The notes under the pieces are model-generated. The model was given only the letters and a program-made list of their open reading frames with translations. It had not been told where the DNA came from and ran no database searches. 64,000 bases of DNA, taken from Heliomarina sp018223035 (GTDB lineage: Bacteria > Pseudomonadota > Alphaproteobacteria > Rhodobacterales > Rhodobacteraceae). The number at the start of each line of letters is the position of its first letter. Within the stretch, counting starts at the first letter, position 1. Shown in pieces: positions 35,498-44,332 of the stretch. The DNA lies in the NCBI GenBank assembly GCA_018223035.1, contig JAAEZD010000017.1, positions 1 through 64,000 on the forward strand. Reading direction: 5' to 3'. The position numbers and the translations under genes are program-made.

Positions 35498-36373
35498 CGG
35501 GTTTTCTTATCGGCGGTGGAATTTGTTCCGTTCAGCTTCTTTTGTCCGGCCAGGGCTGCGACTGTGATGCGTAAGGAATGGCGTCATCCAGCGGCATCTT
35601 CGATGTATTGGAATTCGGGTTTGGAATGCTGACTAGATTACACAGCTGTTGTCATGGCTGGCCTGACCTCTCGCCATATCCCGACGCGGTCACGAGATTT
35701 GATGCACATGAACTACGAAAAGTTGCTCCACGAGACAGCGTCAATATTCCGGTGATCTGCCGTCCCTCCCGAAGGAAAACGACATCGTGGAGCAAGCATA
35801 AATGGAGACCAGCGCGTCGGTTTCGCCGTAAATCATGCTTATGCGACACGAGTTGTATTGGCGGAACCCGACGGCCGCAAGAAGTGAATGGCTGACACCC
35901 CCCACCCAGCACAAGTGTGATTTGGCCGACGCATTCATGGCTCGAAGACAGGTGCTTTGCGAATTTGAAATCGGCGCCTGCGGGGGAAAACTCTGCGGGC
36001 TGATATCGAAAGGCCAGCGATCTCTGGACGCGCTGGAGTTGAAAGCCGCTTTGCGAACAAGGCTGGTTCGTGGGGCCACGGATAAGGCAGAGATCTCTCG
36101 GGTTGCGGGAATTGTCCGTGGCGGCCGTCGGCGCGCGGGCGACGGTAAAGGCGGTAGCGCGGATTTGCTTGTCTGCAGGGATGCTTCGGGCTCGGTTGAT
36201 GAGCAGCAAGGCAGATCAGGTGGAGATTGCTCGGGTCGCGGGAATCGCCGAAGTCGCAACTGACGTCGCGGGAGACGGTTGAGGCGGTATCGCTGGTGAG
36301 CCGATTTTTCTGGGTCGGTACCCGCTTTCCTTTGCCGCCGTATCCCTGCGGGATCGGTATTGGACCGGCGAAG
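35498..36373. other. Gene-free 0.9-kb stretch with repeats
   Basis: No reading frame here looks like a protein: those on either strand have no recognisable motif or start signals. The region contains an 11-bp perfect inverted repeat, TTGCTCCACGA (35723-35733) and TCGTGGAGCAA (35785-35795), 51 bp apart. It also has a degenerate direct repeat of about 38 bp (36081-36119 and 36214-36252, about 80% identical). It may be a decayed mobile element, an unrecognised RNA or long leader sequence. Confidence 0.45.
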
Positions 36374-36405
36374 AAGGGTGCGCAGGAAATCACCTGCGCA
36401 CCCTT
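36374..36405 (-). terminator. Terminator after the TPR lipoprotein gene
   Basis: AAGGGTGCGCAGG and CCTGCGCACCCTT form a perfect 13-bp stem with a six-base loop, four bases past the stop codon at 36410. The T-rich tract is stronger on the plus strand, but position fits termination of the minus-strand gene. Confidence 0.8.
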
Positions 36406-36409
36406 GTCT

Positions 36410-38899
36410 TTATTCGCTCGCGCTGTTGCGAAGTTCTTCGAGAACGCCTTCTACAGTGCTCAGCAGCTCGGGCCGGTTGGCTTCCTGAAGCATCTCGGCG
36501 GTTTTGTTGAGCTGTTCCATCGCGGCCTCGGTTTCACCTGCGGTCGCCAGGGCCTGACCATAGTGGTACTGGACCATCGGATCCTGCGAAAGACCTTCGG
36601 CAGCGGCGCGCAGGTAGGGCAGGGATTCTTCGGTTTCACCCATACGGTAGGCGATCCAGCCATAGGTATCCTGGAAGGCCGGGATCTCGGCGCCGCGCAG
36701 ACGGCGGGCCACCGAATAGGCCTTTTGCAGGCTGGCTTCATCTTCGCGGTAGTCCGACAGCAGGCTGGCGAGGTTGTTCGCGACGATGACATTGTTGGTG
36801 TTGCGCTGGTACAGGCCGTCATAGATCTCGATCGCCTGTTCGATCTCGTTATCCGCCTGCAGTTGCTCGGCAAGAGTGATGAGAAGGGCAGGATCCTCGG
36901 GGTTGGCTTCGATGGCGCTGTTGAGGGTTTCCGAAGCGGCCTCGTCATCGCCGGTGAGACGGTTCAGACGATAGAGTGTAACCCAGGTGCGGGCGTTTTC
37001 CGGGTGTTCCTCGGTCAGCGCGCGATAGATCGCTTCGGCTTCGTCCTGACGTTCCAGTGCGACGAGCGAACCGGCCTTGAGGTAACGGAAGTCGGGATCT
37101 TCGGGCGCGTTCTCAAGCAGGCCGTTGATGTATTCCAGCGCGGCCTCGGCGCCGTCAGTTGCCAGACGGGTACGGAAGATCGCGATTTCGGCTGCTTTCT
37201 GGGTGCCGGGGTTCTCGGCCACGCCTTCGAGCATCTGCATCAGCTCGCTGCTGCGGTTCTGGGCGGCAAGCGACCGGGCCTGCAGGCTGAGCGCCGACGC
37301 GGTTGCTTCTTCGTTGTCCAGTTCCTGCAGTCGGTTGATGACGCCTTGCGACTGGCTCCAGTTCTCGGTCCCGATGTAGATATTGCCAAGGGCGACCAGC
37401 AGTTCCTTGTTGGTCGGTTCGGCACGCAGGGATTCGATAATGATGCTTTCCGCCGTCCGCGACTGATCGTTGGAAACGAGGTACTGGGCGTAACGCAGGG
37501 TTTCGGTCGGCGCGTTGTTGGATGCATCCACAGCCAGCGAGAGCATTTCCGCCATGAGCTCGCGGTTGCCTTCACGTTCGTAGGCCTGCGCCATCAGTGT
37601 CATCAGTGCCGCGTCGTTGGGGGCATTGCCCATCGCTTCGCGCAGCAGAAGGATCGCGTCCTGCGTTTCGTCATCCTGGATCAGCCATGCCGCCTTGAGC
37701 TTGCTGGCCTCGGGGTTGGACGCGTCTTCGGCCAGAACGGTTTCGACCAGACGACGGGCTTCGACCGGGTTGCCGGTCTGGAAATACATCCGCGCCAGTT
37801 CGACCTGAAGCGAGCGAGTCATGTCCGTCTGTTCGCCTTCGGGGATGTTCGCGGTCAGTTCTTCGAGCCGGGCGATGGCCGCATCGCGGTCACCCTGATC
37901 GAATTTCAGACGCGCGCGCATGCCTTCGAAGGGCAGGGGCGACAGGCGTTCGGTTTCTATAACACGGTCAAGTTCCGCCATCGCCGCGTCGGGGCTGCGG
38001 AACCGCAGCATGAAGGCAACCAGGCGACGGGTGATGTCGACGTCGTCCGAGGCTTCGGCTTCGGCGCGAAGGAAGGCTTCGGCCGCGTCGAGATCGTCCT
38101 GAGAGACATAATAAGAGACGAGCGCCTGCTTGATTTCCGCGTTGTTCGGAAACTTTTCGTTCATCGTCTCGAGTTCCTGGCGCACGGCAGACGTGTCGCC
38201 AAGCTGCTGCAGAAGACCCAGTTTGAGACGATAAAGGGCAAGATCGTTGGGGGAAATCCGGATCGCTTCGCCAAGCTGGGTCAGCGCCTCTTCCCATTGT
38301 TGTTGACGGATCAGGTCGTCGATCAGGATCTTGCGCGCGCCGGGCAGGTCGCCGTCTTCGCTGATGAGCTGGGTCGCCGACTCGACAGCTTTACGCTGGC
38401 CGTCTGTGTCGCGGTCCTTGAGCGCCTGAAAATAATTGGCGGTGTTGGAGAGCGACTGCGCCTTGATGTTGGTCGGTTCGAGTTCGACCGCCTTGGCCGA
38501 ATAACGCTGGAGATCTTCGACGTTGTTGAAGTCGAGCGCCATCTCGGCAAGCGCAAGCTGGCCTTCGAAATTGTTCGGATACTGTTCGACAAGCCGGCGG
38601 TACTGGCCGTAGGCGTCGCCGTTATTGCCACGCTCACGCTGGACCCGTGCAAAGGCAAGGCGGGCTTCCATATGCGTATCGTCGAGTTTGAAAACGTTGC
38701 GGAATTCGATCAGGGCGCGATCAACATCGCCCTTTTCAAGGAGCTCCATTCCCGCCTGGTAATGTTCTTCGGCGCGTTCTTCGGCGCTGTCACAGCCCGC
38801 GAGAACAAGGGCCGAGAAAGCCAGAGCCAGAAAAAGACCGGATGAATTCAGAACACGGGACACAGAATGCCCGACTATTGCCTTGGATGACACAGACAC
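36410..38899 (-). CDS. TPR-repeat lipoprotein of an EPS locus (PrsT-like)
   Basis: An 829-aa protein with a lipoprotein signal (lipobox LAGC, Cys at about 36), then about 20 tetratricopeptide repeats covering the rest of the chain (for example HYQAGMELLEKGDVDRALIE). It is predicted to be anchored in the outer membrane, facing the periplasm. TPR lipoproteins of this layout (PrsT) are part of PEP-CTERM-type exopolysaccharide loci and are thought to act in polymer assembly or export. The GTG start at 38899 is supported by GAGGA eight bases upstream. It is 38 bp downstream of the sugar transferase gene. Confidence 0.88.
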   Translation of the reverse strand: MSVSSKAIVGHSVSRVLNSSGLFLALAFSALVLAGCDSAEERAEEHYQAGMELLEKGDVDRALIEFRNVFKLDDTHMEARLAFARVQRERGNNGDAYGQYRRLVEQYPNNFEGQLALAEMALDFNNVEDLQRYSAKAVELEPTNIKAQSLSNTANYFQALKDRDTDGQRKAVESATQLISEDGDLPGARKILIDDLIRQQQWEEALTQLGEAIRISPNDLALYRLKLGLLQQLGDTSAVRQELETMNEKFPNNAEIKQALVSYYVSQDDLDAAEAFLRAEAEASDDVDITRRLVAFMLRFRSPDAAMAELDRVIETERLSPLPFEGMRARLKFDQGDRDAAIARLEELTANIPEGEQTDMTRSLQVELARMYFQTGNPVEARRLVETVLAEDASNPEASKLKAAWLIQDDETQDAILLLREAMGNAPNDAALMTLMAQAYEREGNRELMAEMLSLAVDASNNAPTETLRYAQYLVSNDQSRTAESIIIESLRAEPTNKELLVALGNIYIGTENWSQSQGVINRLQELDNEEATASALSLQARSLAAQNRSSELMQMLEGVAENPGTQKAAEIAIFRTRLATDGAEAALEYINGLLENAPEDPDFRYLKAGSLVALERQDEAEAIYRALTEEHPENARTWVTLYRLNRLTGDDEAASETLNSAIEANPEDPALLITLAEQLQADNEIEQAIEIYDGLYQRNTNNVIVANNLASLLSDYREDEASLQKAYSVARRLRGAEIPAFQDTYGWIAYRMGETEESLPYLRAAAEGLSQDPMVQYHYGQALATAGETEAAMEQLNKTAEMLQEANRPELLSTVEGVLEELRNSASE

Positions 38900-38937
38900 T
38901 TTTTAAATCCTCGATATACTTTAATGACGCAGGAGGA

Positions 38938-39621
38938 TTAGCACCCGGTCCGGCGCAAAACAACGACTACGGTGCGAGCAATTATCTTAATGTCACCCCA
39001 GAGGGACACCTTCTGGTGATAGTCATTGTCGTAAGTGGCACGCGCAGCGAAGCTGGTGGCGTTGCGGTCGGAGACCTGCCAAGAGCCGGAGATGCCCGGA
39101 CGCAGGTGGTAATAGGCCTGACCCGGGTAGAGGGTTGCCTGTGCCAGCATCATCGGACGCGGGCCGATCAGGGACATGTCGCCCTTGAGCACGTTCAGCA
39201 GCTGCGGCAGTTCGTCGAGCGAGCTGTTGCGGAGGAATTTGCCGATCGGCGTGATGCGGGGATCGTTCCGCAGCTTTTGATTGATCCGCCATTCCTGGCG
39301 CGCTTCGAGGTTGCGGGCGAGGTATTCTTTCAGGTGCTCTTCGGCGTTCGGCACCATCGTGCGGATTTTGAAGATGCTGAAGTGGCGGCCGTTCTTGCCG
39401 ACGCGAAGCTGGAAGTAGAAAGGGTTGTGTCCGTCGAGGGCGACCAGGGCGGCCATGATCAGGATGACGGGGAGAACAAAAGGAAGCGAGCAGCCTACGA
39501 GGAGGATATCAAGAAGTCGTTTACCGAAGCTGCGATATAGGTTTGAAGAGGAAGGTTGCGGTTCGACCCGACCTAGGTTGGTGGGGTCATGCGGGTCCAA
39601 ATTGTTGAAATGTAACGTCAT
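38938..39621 (-). CDS. Undecaprenyl-phosphate sugar phosphotransferase (ExoY/WcaJ type)
   Basis: Starts a repeat unit by transferring a sugar-1-phosphate to undecaprenyl phosphate. The 227-aa protein has one membrane segment (about 34-58), then the polyprenyl-glycosylphosphotransferase core: FKIRTMVPNAE, SLDELPQLLNVLKGDMSLIGPRP and the C-terminal RPGISGSWQV. ATG 39621 is chosen as the first likely start; a longer in-frame start exists and no strong ribosome-binding site settles it. Directly upstream are two GAGCTC boxes 11 bp apart (39642-39660). Confidence 0.87.
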   Translation of the reverse strand: MTLHFNNLDPHDPTNLGRVEPQPSSSNLYRSFGKRLLDILLVGCSLPFVLPVILIMAALVALDGHNPFYFQLRVGKNGRHFSIFKIRTMVPNAEEHLKEYLARNLEARQEWRINQKLRNDPRITPIGKFLRNSSLDELPQLLNVLKGDMSLIGPRPMMLAQATLYPGQAYYHLRPGISGSWQVSDRNATSFAARATYDNDYHQKVSLWGDIKIIARTVVVVLRRTGC

Positions 39622-40225
39622 ACTGCTCACTATACTAAGAGATGAGCTCAACATGAGCTCGGGTCTCGTTTACAGATGTCTTCAAAAAATTCAACATCCA
39701 GCCTTAGTCTGGCCATCTTTAACCACCTGACAACTCAATAGGTGTAACAAAAACCGATTCGAGGCAACAAATTCAGCCCTACTGTTAACTCCACACCGTA
39801 CTGTAGCAGGAGATTGCGGTAATTGTAGACAAATTACCGACAATCTCGTGAAAAACTTGCCGGAATCGATGCCCCAAAATCGCCTTATTGCTGCCAAGAA
39901 GCGAGAATCAGGCCCGGTTGTCCCCTTTGCGCAGGGCGTTGGTGGGACGGTTCATCGGTGGGGAGGGGTGGAACGGGAAGGTGATGCAAAAAAACACATT
40001 GTTACAGGCAGCTACCTTGGAAATGAGTGGTTTTTGACAGATTGTGGCCCGAAACGGGATTTAAGACACGTCCACAGTTTGGACGGTTTTTAATATGCTT
40101 CGCGGTCAGCTACGTTGGGGCGAGCCTTTATGATCGTGCTCTTGGAATGGTCAAATTGCCGGTTGCACTCGCCGGGCACGCCAGTAGGCGTTGCTTGGTA
40201 AACATTTGGATGGAAACGATCGCTA
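39622..40225. other. Divergent 604-bp control region of the EPS cassette
   Basis: No gene is seen here. The region holds GAGCTC repeats at 39642-39660, an extended dyad at 39810-39847, and a TTGACA box at 40034-40039 with a poor -10 candidate (GATTTA at 40058). A short hairpin CGTCCA-CAGTT-TGGACG followed by TTTTT lies at 40069-40091 and could end a small transcript. It separates the sugar transferase (minus) from the ATPase gene (plus), so it probably carries promoters for both arms. Confidence 0.45.
39810..39847. repeat. Extended imperfect inverted repeat (15/16 bp arms)
   Basis: GAGATTGCGGTAATT (39810-39824) and AATTACCGACAATCTC (39832-39847) are complementary except for one extra base in the right arm, with a seven-base spacer. 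No U-tract follows, so it is more likely an operator or structured leader than a terminator. Confidence 0.55.
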
Positions 40226-41077
40226 GTGAATGAGTTCTACCTAAACTACTTCGGGCTCAACCAACGTCCGTTCACCCTGCTGCCGGATCCGGAGTTCCTG
40301 TACTGGTCGGAGCAGCATCGGCGCGGGTATGCCGTGCTGGAATACGGAATCATGTCCCGGGCACCGATCACGATTCTGACCGGTGAGATTGGCGCGGGCA
40401 AGACGACCCTGCTGCAGAAACTGCTTGGACAGATAGAATATGGGGTCACCGTAGGGTTGATCTCCAACGCGCAGGGCAATCGGGGCGAAATCCTTCAGTG
40501 GGTGCTGAACTCGCTGGACGTCGAATTCGAGCCGAACGCCAGTTACGTGCAGAACTTTCAGAAGCTTCAGGACTTTCTCGTCGACGAATACGCACAAGGC
40601 AGACGTGTCATACTTGTCTTTGACGAGGCGCAGAACGTATCGGTCGAAGGGCTGGAAGAACTGCGGATGCTGACAAATATCAATTCCAACAAGGATGAGC
40701 TTATACAGCTTATACTTGTGGGGCAGCCGGAATTGCGCGACATGATCCGCGACCCCCGGATGAATCAGCTCGCGCAGCGCGTCGCGGCGAGTTTTCACCT
40801 CAACCGGATGGATCGTGACGGGACTCGGGCTTATATTGTGCATCGAATGAAGACGGCTGGTGGGACCGGCGAAGAGTTCACAAAGGACGCCACGACGCTC
40901 ATCTTTGAGGCGACCGGCGGCGTTCCCCGCCTCATCAACCAGTTGTGTGATTTCGGACTGCTCTATTCGTGGACAGACGACTCACGCGTTGTTCATAAGG
41001 ATTGTATCCAGTCCATCCTGGACGATGGTACTTTCTTCTGGGCCGAGGGACGGCCGACGGAGACTGAAAATCAATGA
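40226..41077 (+). CDS. PEP-CTERM-locus type AAA ATPase (ExeA-like)
   Basis: A 283-aa P-loop ATPase with Walker A GEIGAGKTT, Walker B VILVFDEAQ and a sensor/arginine region (PRLINQLCD). Its opening, YFGLNQRPFTLLPDPEFLY, is typical of the secretion ATPases in EPS loci linked to exosortase. The start is GTG, 49 codons before Walker A, preceded by a weak ribosome-binding site. It overlaps the chain-length gene by four bases, so both are coupled. Confidence 0.87.
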   Translation: MNEFYLNYFGLNQRPFTLLPDPEFLYWSEQHRRGYAVLEYGIMSRAPITILTGEIGAGKTTLLQKLLGQIEYGVTVGLISNAQGNRGEILQWVLNSLDVEFEPNASYVQNFQKLQDFLVDEYAQGRRVILVFDEAQNVSVEGLEELRMLTNINSNKDELIQLILVGQPELRDMIRDPRMNQLAQRVAASFHLNRMDRDGTRAYIVHRMKTAGGTGEEFTKDATTLIFEATGGVPRLINQLCDFGLLYSWTDDSRVVHKDCIQSILDDGTFFWAEGRPTETENQ

Positions 41078-42627
41078 ACGAGATACGTTTTTATCTTTCG
41101 CTCTTCCTGCGCAGGCTCCCCGCCTTCCTGCTGGTCGCGGCCTTGGTTTCGGCGGTTTCGATCATCGTCGCCACAAGTCTGCCGCCCGCCTATGTGTCGC
41201 GGACGCGCCTGTTTGTGGAAGCACCGCAGATTCCGGCGAACCTTGCCCCGAGTACGGTCAACGTGTCGGGCGCCGAGCGGCTTCAGCTGATCGAGCAGCG
41301 GCTTTTGACGCGTGCCAACATGCTGGACATCGCAAACCGTCTTAACGTTTTGGAAGATCAGGACGAGATGACGGCGGACGAAATCGTCGGTGCGATGATG
41401 GCACGTACGCGGATTCGCAGCACGTCGGGGCGCAACGTGGCCTCGCTGATGCAGATCAGCTTTGAGGCGCGCTCGCCACGTCTCGCCGCCGGGGTTCTCA
41501 ACGAATATCTCAAGCTCATCCAGGAAGACGATCTGAACTTCCGTCAGGCCCGCGCGGGACAAACGCTCGACTTTTTCGAGATCGAGGTGGATCGCCTGAG
41601 CAAGGAGCTCGCCGACAAGAGCGCGGCGATCCTCAAGTTCAAGAGCGAGAATGCGAACGCGCTTCCCGACAGTCTCGACTTTCGCCAGAAACAGCGCGCG
41701 AATTTTCAGGAACGGGCCGAGAGCATCGACCGCGAGATCTATGAACTGCAGTCGCAGCGCAAGCAGCTGATTGCGATTTTCGAAAGCGGCAATATGCAGG
41801 GCGAGCTGGGCGAGGCGTCGCAGGCCCAAAAGGCGTTGGCGCAGGCCCGTGGCGAGCTGGCCTCTTCGCTGTTGCTTTATTCAGAGACCAACCCGAAGGT
41901 GCGGTTGCTTCAATCCCGGGTCGCTCAACTGGAAGAAAAGGTAAAGGCCGAGGCGGATGCCGCAATCAATGCCTCGGGCGAAGAGCTGCCGGAGGATGCG
42001 GAGGTTTCCAACCCCGCGCTTCAGCTGCGTTTGAACGAGATCGACCGTCGCATCGAAAGGCTTGAAAGCCAGCGTGACTCGGCCGAGCAGCGGATTGCCG
42101 TGCTGACCGAGAATATCAACAAGACACCTGCCAATGACGTGGTGTTGGATTCGCTTCTGCGCGACTATGATAACATCCAGAAACAGTACAACACCTCGGT
42201 GGGGCGCCTGTCGCAGGCGTCGACCGGCGAGCGGATCGAGGTGCTGTCGCGCGGCGAGCGCCTGACGGTGATTGAACAGCCCGCCGTCCCCAACCGTCCG
42301 ACCAAGCCGAACCGGATGAAGATCGCCGGTGCAGGTACAGCAATGGGCATCGCTCTCGGGCTGGCGCTGATCTTCCTGATCGAGTTCCTGAACAAGGCGC
42401 CGCGCCGTCCGGAGGATATCATCAAGAAGATGGATATCTGGCCCATCGCGGCGATTCCCTACACCCGTACACGCCGCGAGTTGGTGATGCAGCGGAGCCG
42501 CAAGCTGGCCCTGATCCTTATCATTCTGGTGGGAGGGCCGATCACTGTCTGGGCCGTGCACGAGTTCTACCTGCCGCTCGACCTTTTGGCCGAGAAGGTC
42601 ATGAACAAGATGGGCGTGCGCTGGTGA
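41074..42627 (+). CDS. Chain-length determinant / Wzz-like EPS protein
   Basis: A 517-aa polysaccharide co-polymerase with a membrane helix near the N-terminus (about 14-36), a long periplasmic coiled-coil domain (ARAGQTLDFFEIEVDRLSKEL, EERVKAEADA-like heptads), and the C-terminal PxxP-type motif region RPTKPNRMKIAGAG leading into a second membrane helix. A further helix lies near the end. It controls polymer length and works with the BY-kinase that follows. It lies between the ATPase (4-bp overlap) and kinase genes (46-bp gap). Confidence 0.87.
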   Translation: MNEIRFYLSLFLRRLPAFLLVAALVSAVSIIVATSLPPAYVSRTRLFVEAPQIPANLAPSTVNVSGAERLQLIEQRLLTRANMLDIANRLNVLEDQDEMTADEIVGAMMARTRIRSTSGRNVASLMQISFEARSPRLAAGVLNEYLKLIQEDDLNFRQARAGQTLDFFEIEVDRLSKELADKSAAILKFKSENANALPDSLDFRQKQRANFQERAESIDREIYELQSQRKQLIAIFESGNMQGELGEASQAQKALAQARGELASSLLLYSETNPKVRLLQSRVAQLEEKVKAEADAAINASGEELPEDAEVSNPALQLRLNEIDRRIERLESQRDSAEQRIAVLTENINKTPANDVVLDSLLRDYDNIQKQYNTSVGRLSQASTGERIEVLSRGERLTVIEQPAVPNRPTKPNRMKIAGAGTAMGIALGLALIFLIEFLNKAPRRPEDIIKKMDIWPIAAIPYTRTRRELVMQRSRKLALILIILVGGPITVWAVHEFYLPLDLLAEKVMNKMGVRW

Positions 42628-42673
42628 TGATGAATATGGTTAACAGTATGTATTTTGGGTTGGAGGTCTGACA

Positions 42674-43519
42674 ATGGACCGTTTGCAGCAGGCAATTTCC
42701 AAGGCGCGGATGCGCCGAGAAGGGGCCGAAGCGCCCGCAGCGGGCAAGCCCGCTCAACCCGAGCGCAGGGAGCGTAAGCCTCAGGCGCAAGGCCTGAGCG
42801 AATTGGACGCCCGCTGGGGAGAGTTCGAGCCGCTCACCATTGATGCCAAGACGGTGACGAACAATCGTCTGGTCGCCTACAGCTCGGGTGAAAGCTCTAT
42901 CCCTTTCGATATGCTGCGGACGAAGATCCTGCAGCAGGCCCGCAAGAACAAGTGGAAGCGGATCGCCATTTGTTCGCCGGAAAGCGGCGCGGGAAAGACC
43001 ACGGTCACCGTAAACCTTGGTCTGAGTTTCAGCCGGATGCGGGAAAAACGCCTTACGATCATGGATTTCGACATGCGTCGGGCCGGGCTTTCGCGGGCGC
43101 TGGGCCAGTCAACCAAGACGAGCATGTCGGACGTGCTTGAGCGCCGTGTTCCCTTTGCGGAGCATGGCAAGTGTCTTGAGGGCAACGTGGTCTTCGGGTT
43201 CAACCGTGAACGCGTCAAGAACCCGTCGGAGATTCTGCAGAACCCGGTGACGGCGCAGGTGCTGGACGAGATCGAATCTTACTACGAACCGGATATCATG
43301 ATCTTTGACACGCCGCCGCTGATGGTCAGCGACGACAGCCATGGTTTCCTTGAGCAGATGGACTGCGCGCTGCTGATCGCGGCGGCCGAGATCACTTCGA
43401 TGGACAAGCTTGACGTGGCCGAACGGCAGCTTTCGGAACTGACCAACGTGATGGGGATCGTGTTGAACCGCTGCCGCTATACGACCGGCGCGCACGGCTA
43501 TGAGAACGAATACTACTGA
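42674..43519 (+). CDS. BY-type tyrosine autokinase of the EPS cassette
   Basis: The 281-aa cytoplasmic kinase shows the BY-kinase/CpsD signature: Walker A SGAGKTTV, Walker A' MDFDMRRAG, Walker B-like IMIFDTPPL and a C-terminal tyrosine cluster (YENEYY). It partners the chain-length protein, and its autophosphorylation modulates polymer export. It is the last plus-strand gene of the cassette; its stop overlaps the convergent rhomboid gene by 7 bases. Confidence 0.9.
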   Translation: MDRLQQAISKARMRREGAEAPAAGKPAQPERRERKPQAQGLSELDARWGEFEPLTIDAKTVTNNRLVAYSSGESSIPFDMLRTKILQQARKNKWKRIAICSPESGAGKTTVTVNLGLSFSRMREKRLTIMDFDMRRAGLSRALGQSTKTSMSDVLERRVPFAEHGKCLEGNVVFGFNRERVKNPSEILQNPVTAQVLDEIESYYEPDIMIFDTPPLMVSDDSHGFLEQMDCALLIAAAEITSMDKLDVAERQLSELTNVMGIVLNRCRYTTGAHGYENEYY

Positions 43520-44184
43520 TTGCTGGTCTTCCGGCTTCTGAACCGGTTTATGACCGCCATCGTGGCTACCCCGGTTACGAAGCCGCCAAGATGTGATTCC
43601 CATGCCAGCGCGCCGTCTTCGAGAACCCACATCAACAGGTTAAGCAGGGCCAGCAGAAAGCAGTCCCTGAGGATGATACGGGCGCGCCGGTTCAGGTCTG
43701 GCTCGGCGATCCACTCCTGATAACGCCACGCCCCGGTCAGACCGAAGAGCGCGCCCGAGGCCCCGACCATCGGGTTGAAGGCCGTGCCGAGCAGGGCAAA
43801 TCCAAGCGCGCCGCCCAATGCGGAAATCAGGTAGAGAAAGAAAAAGGGCCAGCCGCGCAGGTTACGGGCGTTCAGTTGCATGAGATAGACGAGCGACGTC
43901 ATGTTGCCCGCGATATGCAGGAACCCGGCGTGCAGGAAGGAATAGGTAAAGAACATCAGCCAGGGCTGCGCCGCGTAGTTGGGGCGCCAGTTGCCCAGAA
44001 GACCCGCCCAGAAAGCCCCGTACTGATAGGCGGTGTGACGGAGCCGGGGCGTCGCGAAGAACCCGTAATCCGCCGCCATCAGGGTCAGTTCGATGGCCAC
44101 GGGAACGACCAGAAATATCAGCAAAAGCGGGACCGGCAGCCACCAGCCGCTTGGGTCCTCGATCTTGCTGCGCGATGTCCTCAT
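43513..44184 (-). CDS. Rhomboid-family intramembrane serine protease
   Basis: The protein (223 aa from ATG 44184) has six or more predicted membrane helices and both catalytic-dyad motifs: GASGALFGL with the active serine and ESHLGG with the histidine. It also has the HAGFLHIAGNM stretch of the family. It is convergent with the BY-kinase and divergent from an unknown exported protein. Substrates cannot be predicted; a link to the EPS genes rests on proximity. Confidence 0.9.
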   Translation of the reverse strand: MRTSRSKIEDPSGWWLPVPLLLIFLVVPVAIELTLMAADYGFFATPRLRHTAYQYGAFWAGLLGNWRPNYAAQPWLMFFTYSFLHAGFLHIAGNMTSLVYLMQLNARNLRGWPFFFLYLISALGGALGFALLGTAFNPMVGASGALFGLTGAWRYQEWIAEPDLNRRARIILRDCFLLALLNLLMWVLEDGALAWESHLGGFVTGVATMAVINRFRSRKTSNQ

Positions 44185-44332
44185 GGCCAAGCGATGCAGT
44201 GTTTGGATGCAATAGACAAGGGTCGATTGGCAGCGCGACCGCATTGCTCATCCAAGCGTGACATGGCGTCACTTGTGCTGCACCAAAACTGATGTTTACG
44301 TCGGGACAGAAACCAGCGGAGGCCAAGCTTTG

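Noticed and set aside
35652..36209. A 185-codon frame in the gene-free stretch
   Set aside because: No ribosome-binding site, no recognisable motif and an amino-acid composition typical of non-coding GC-rich DNA.
36227..38845. A very long open frame on the plus strand opposite the TPR lipoprotein gene
   Set aside because: It has no domain pattern and is produced by the codon bias of the real minus-strand gene; the TPR repeats and lipoprotein signal fix the true strand.
40069..40091. A hairpin followed by TTTTT as the end of a small RNA gene
   Set aside because: The stem is only six pairs and no convincing transcript start was found; it is mentioned only as part of the control region.
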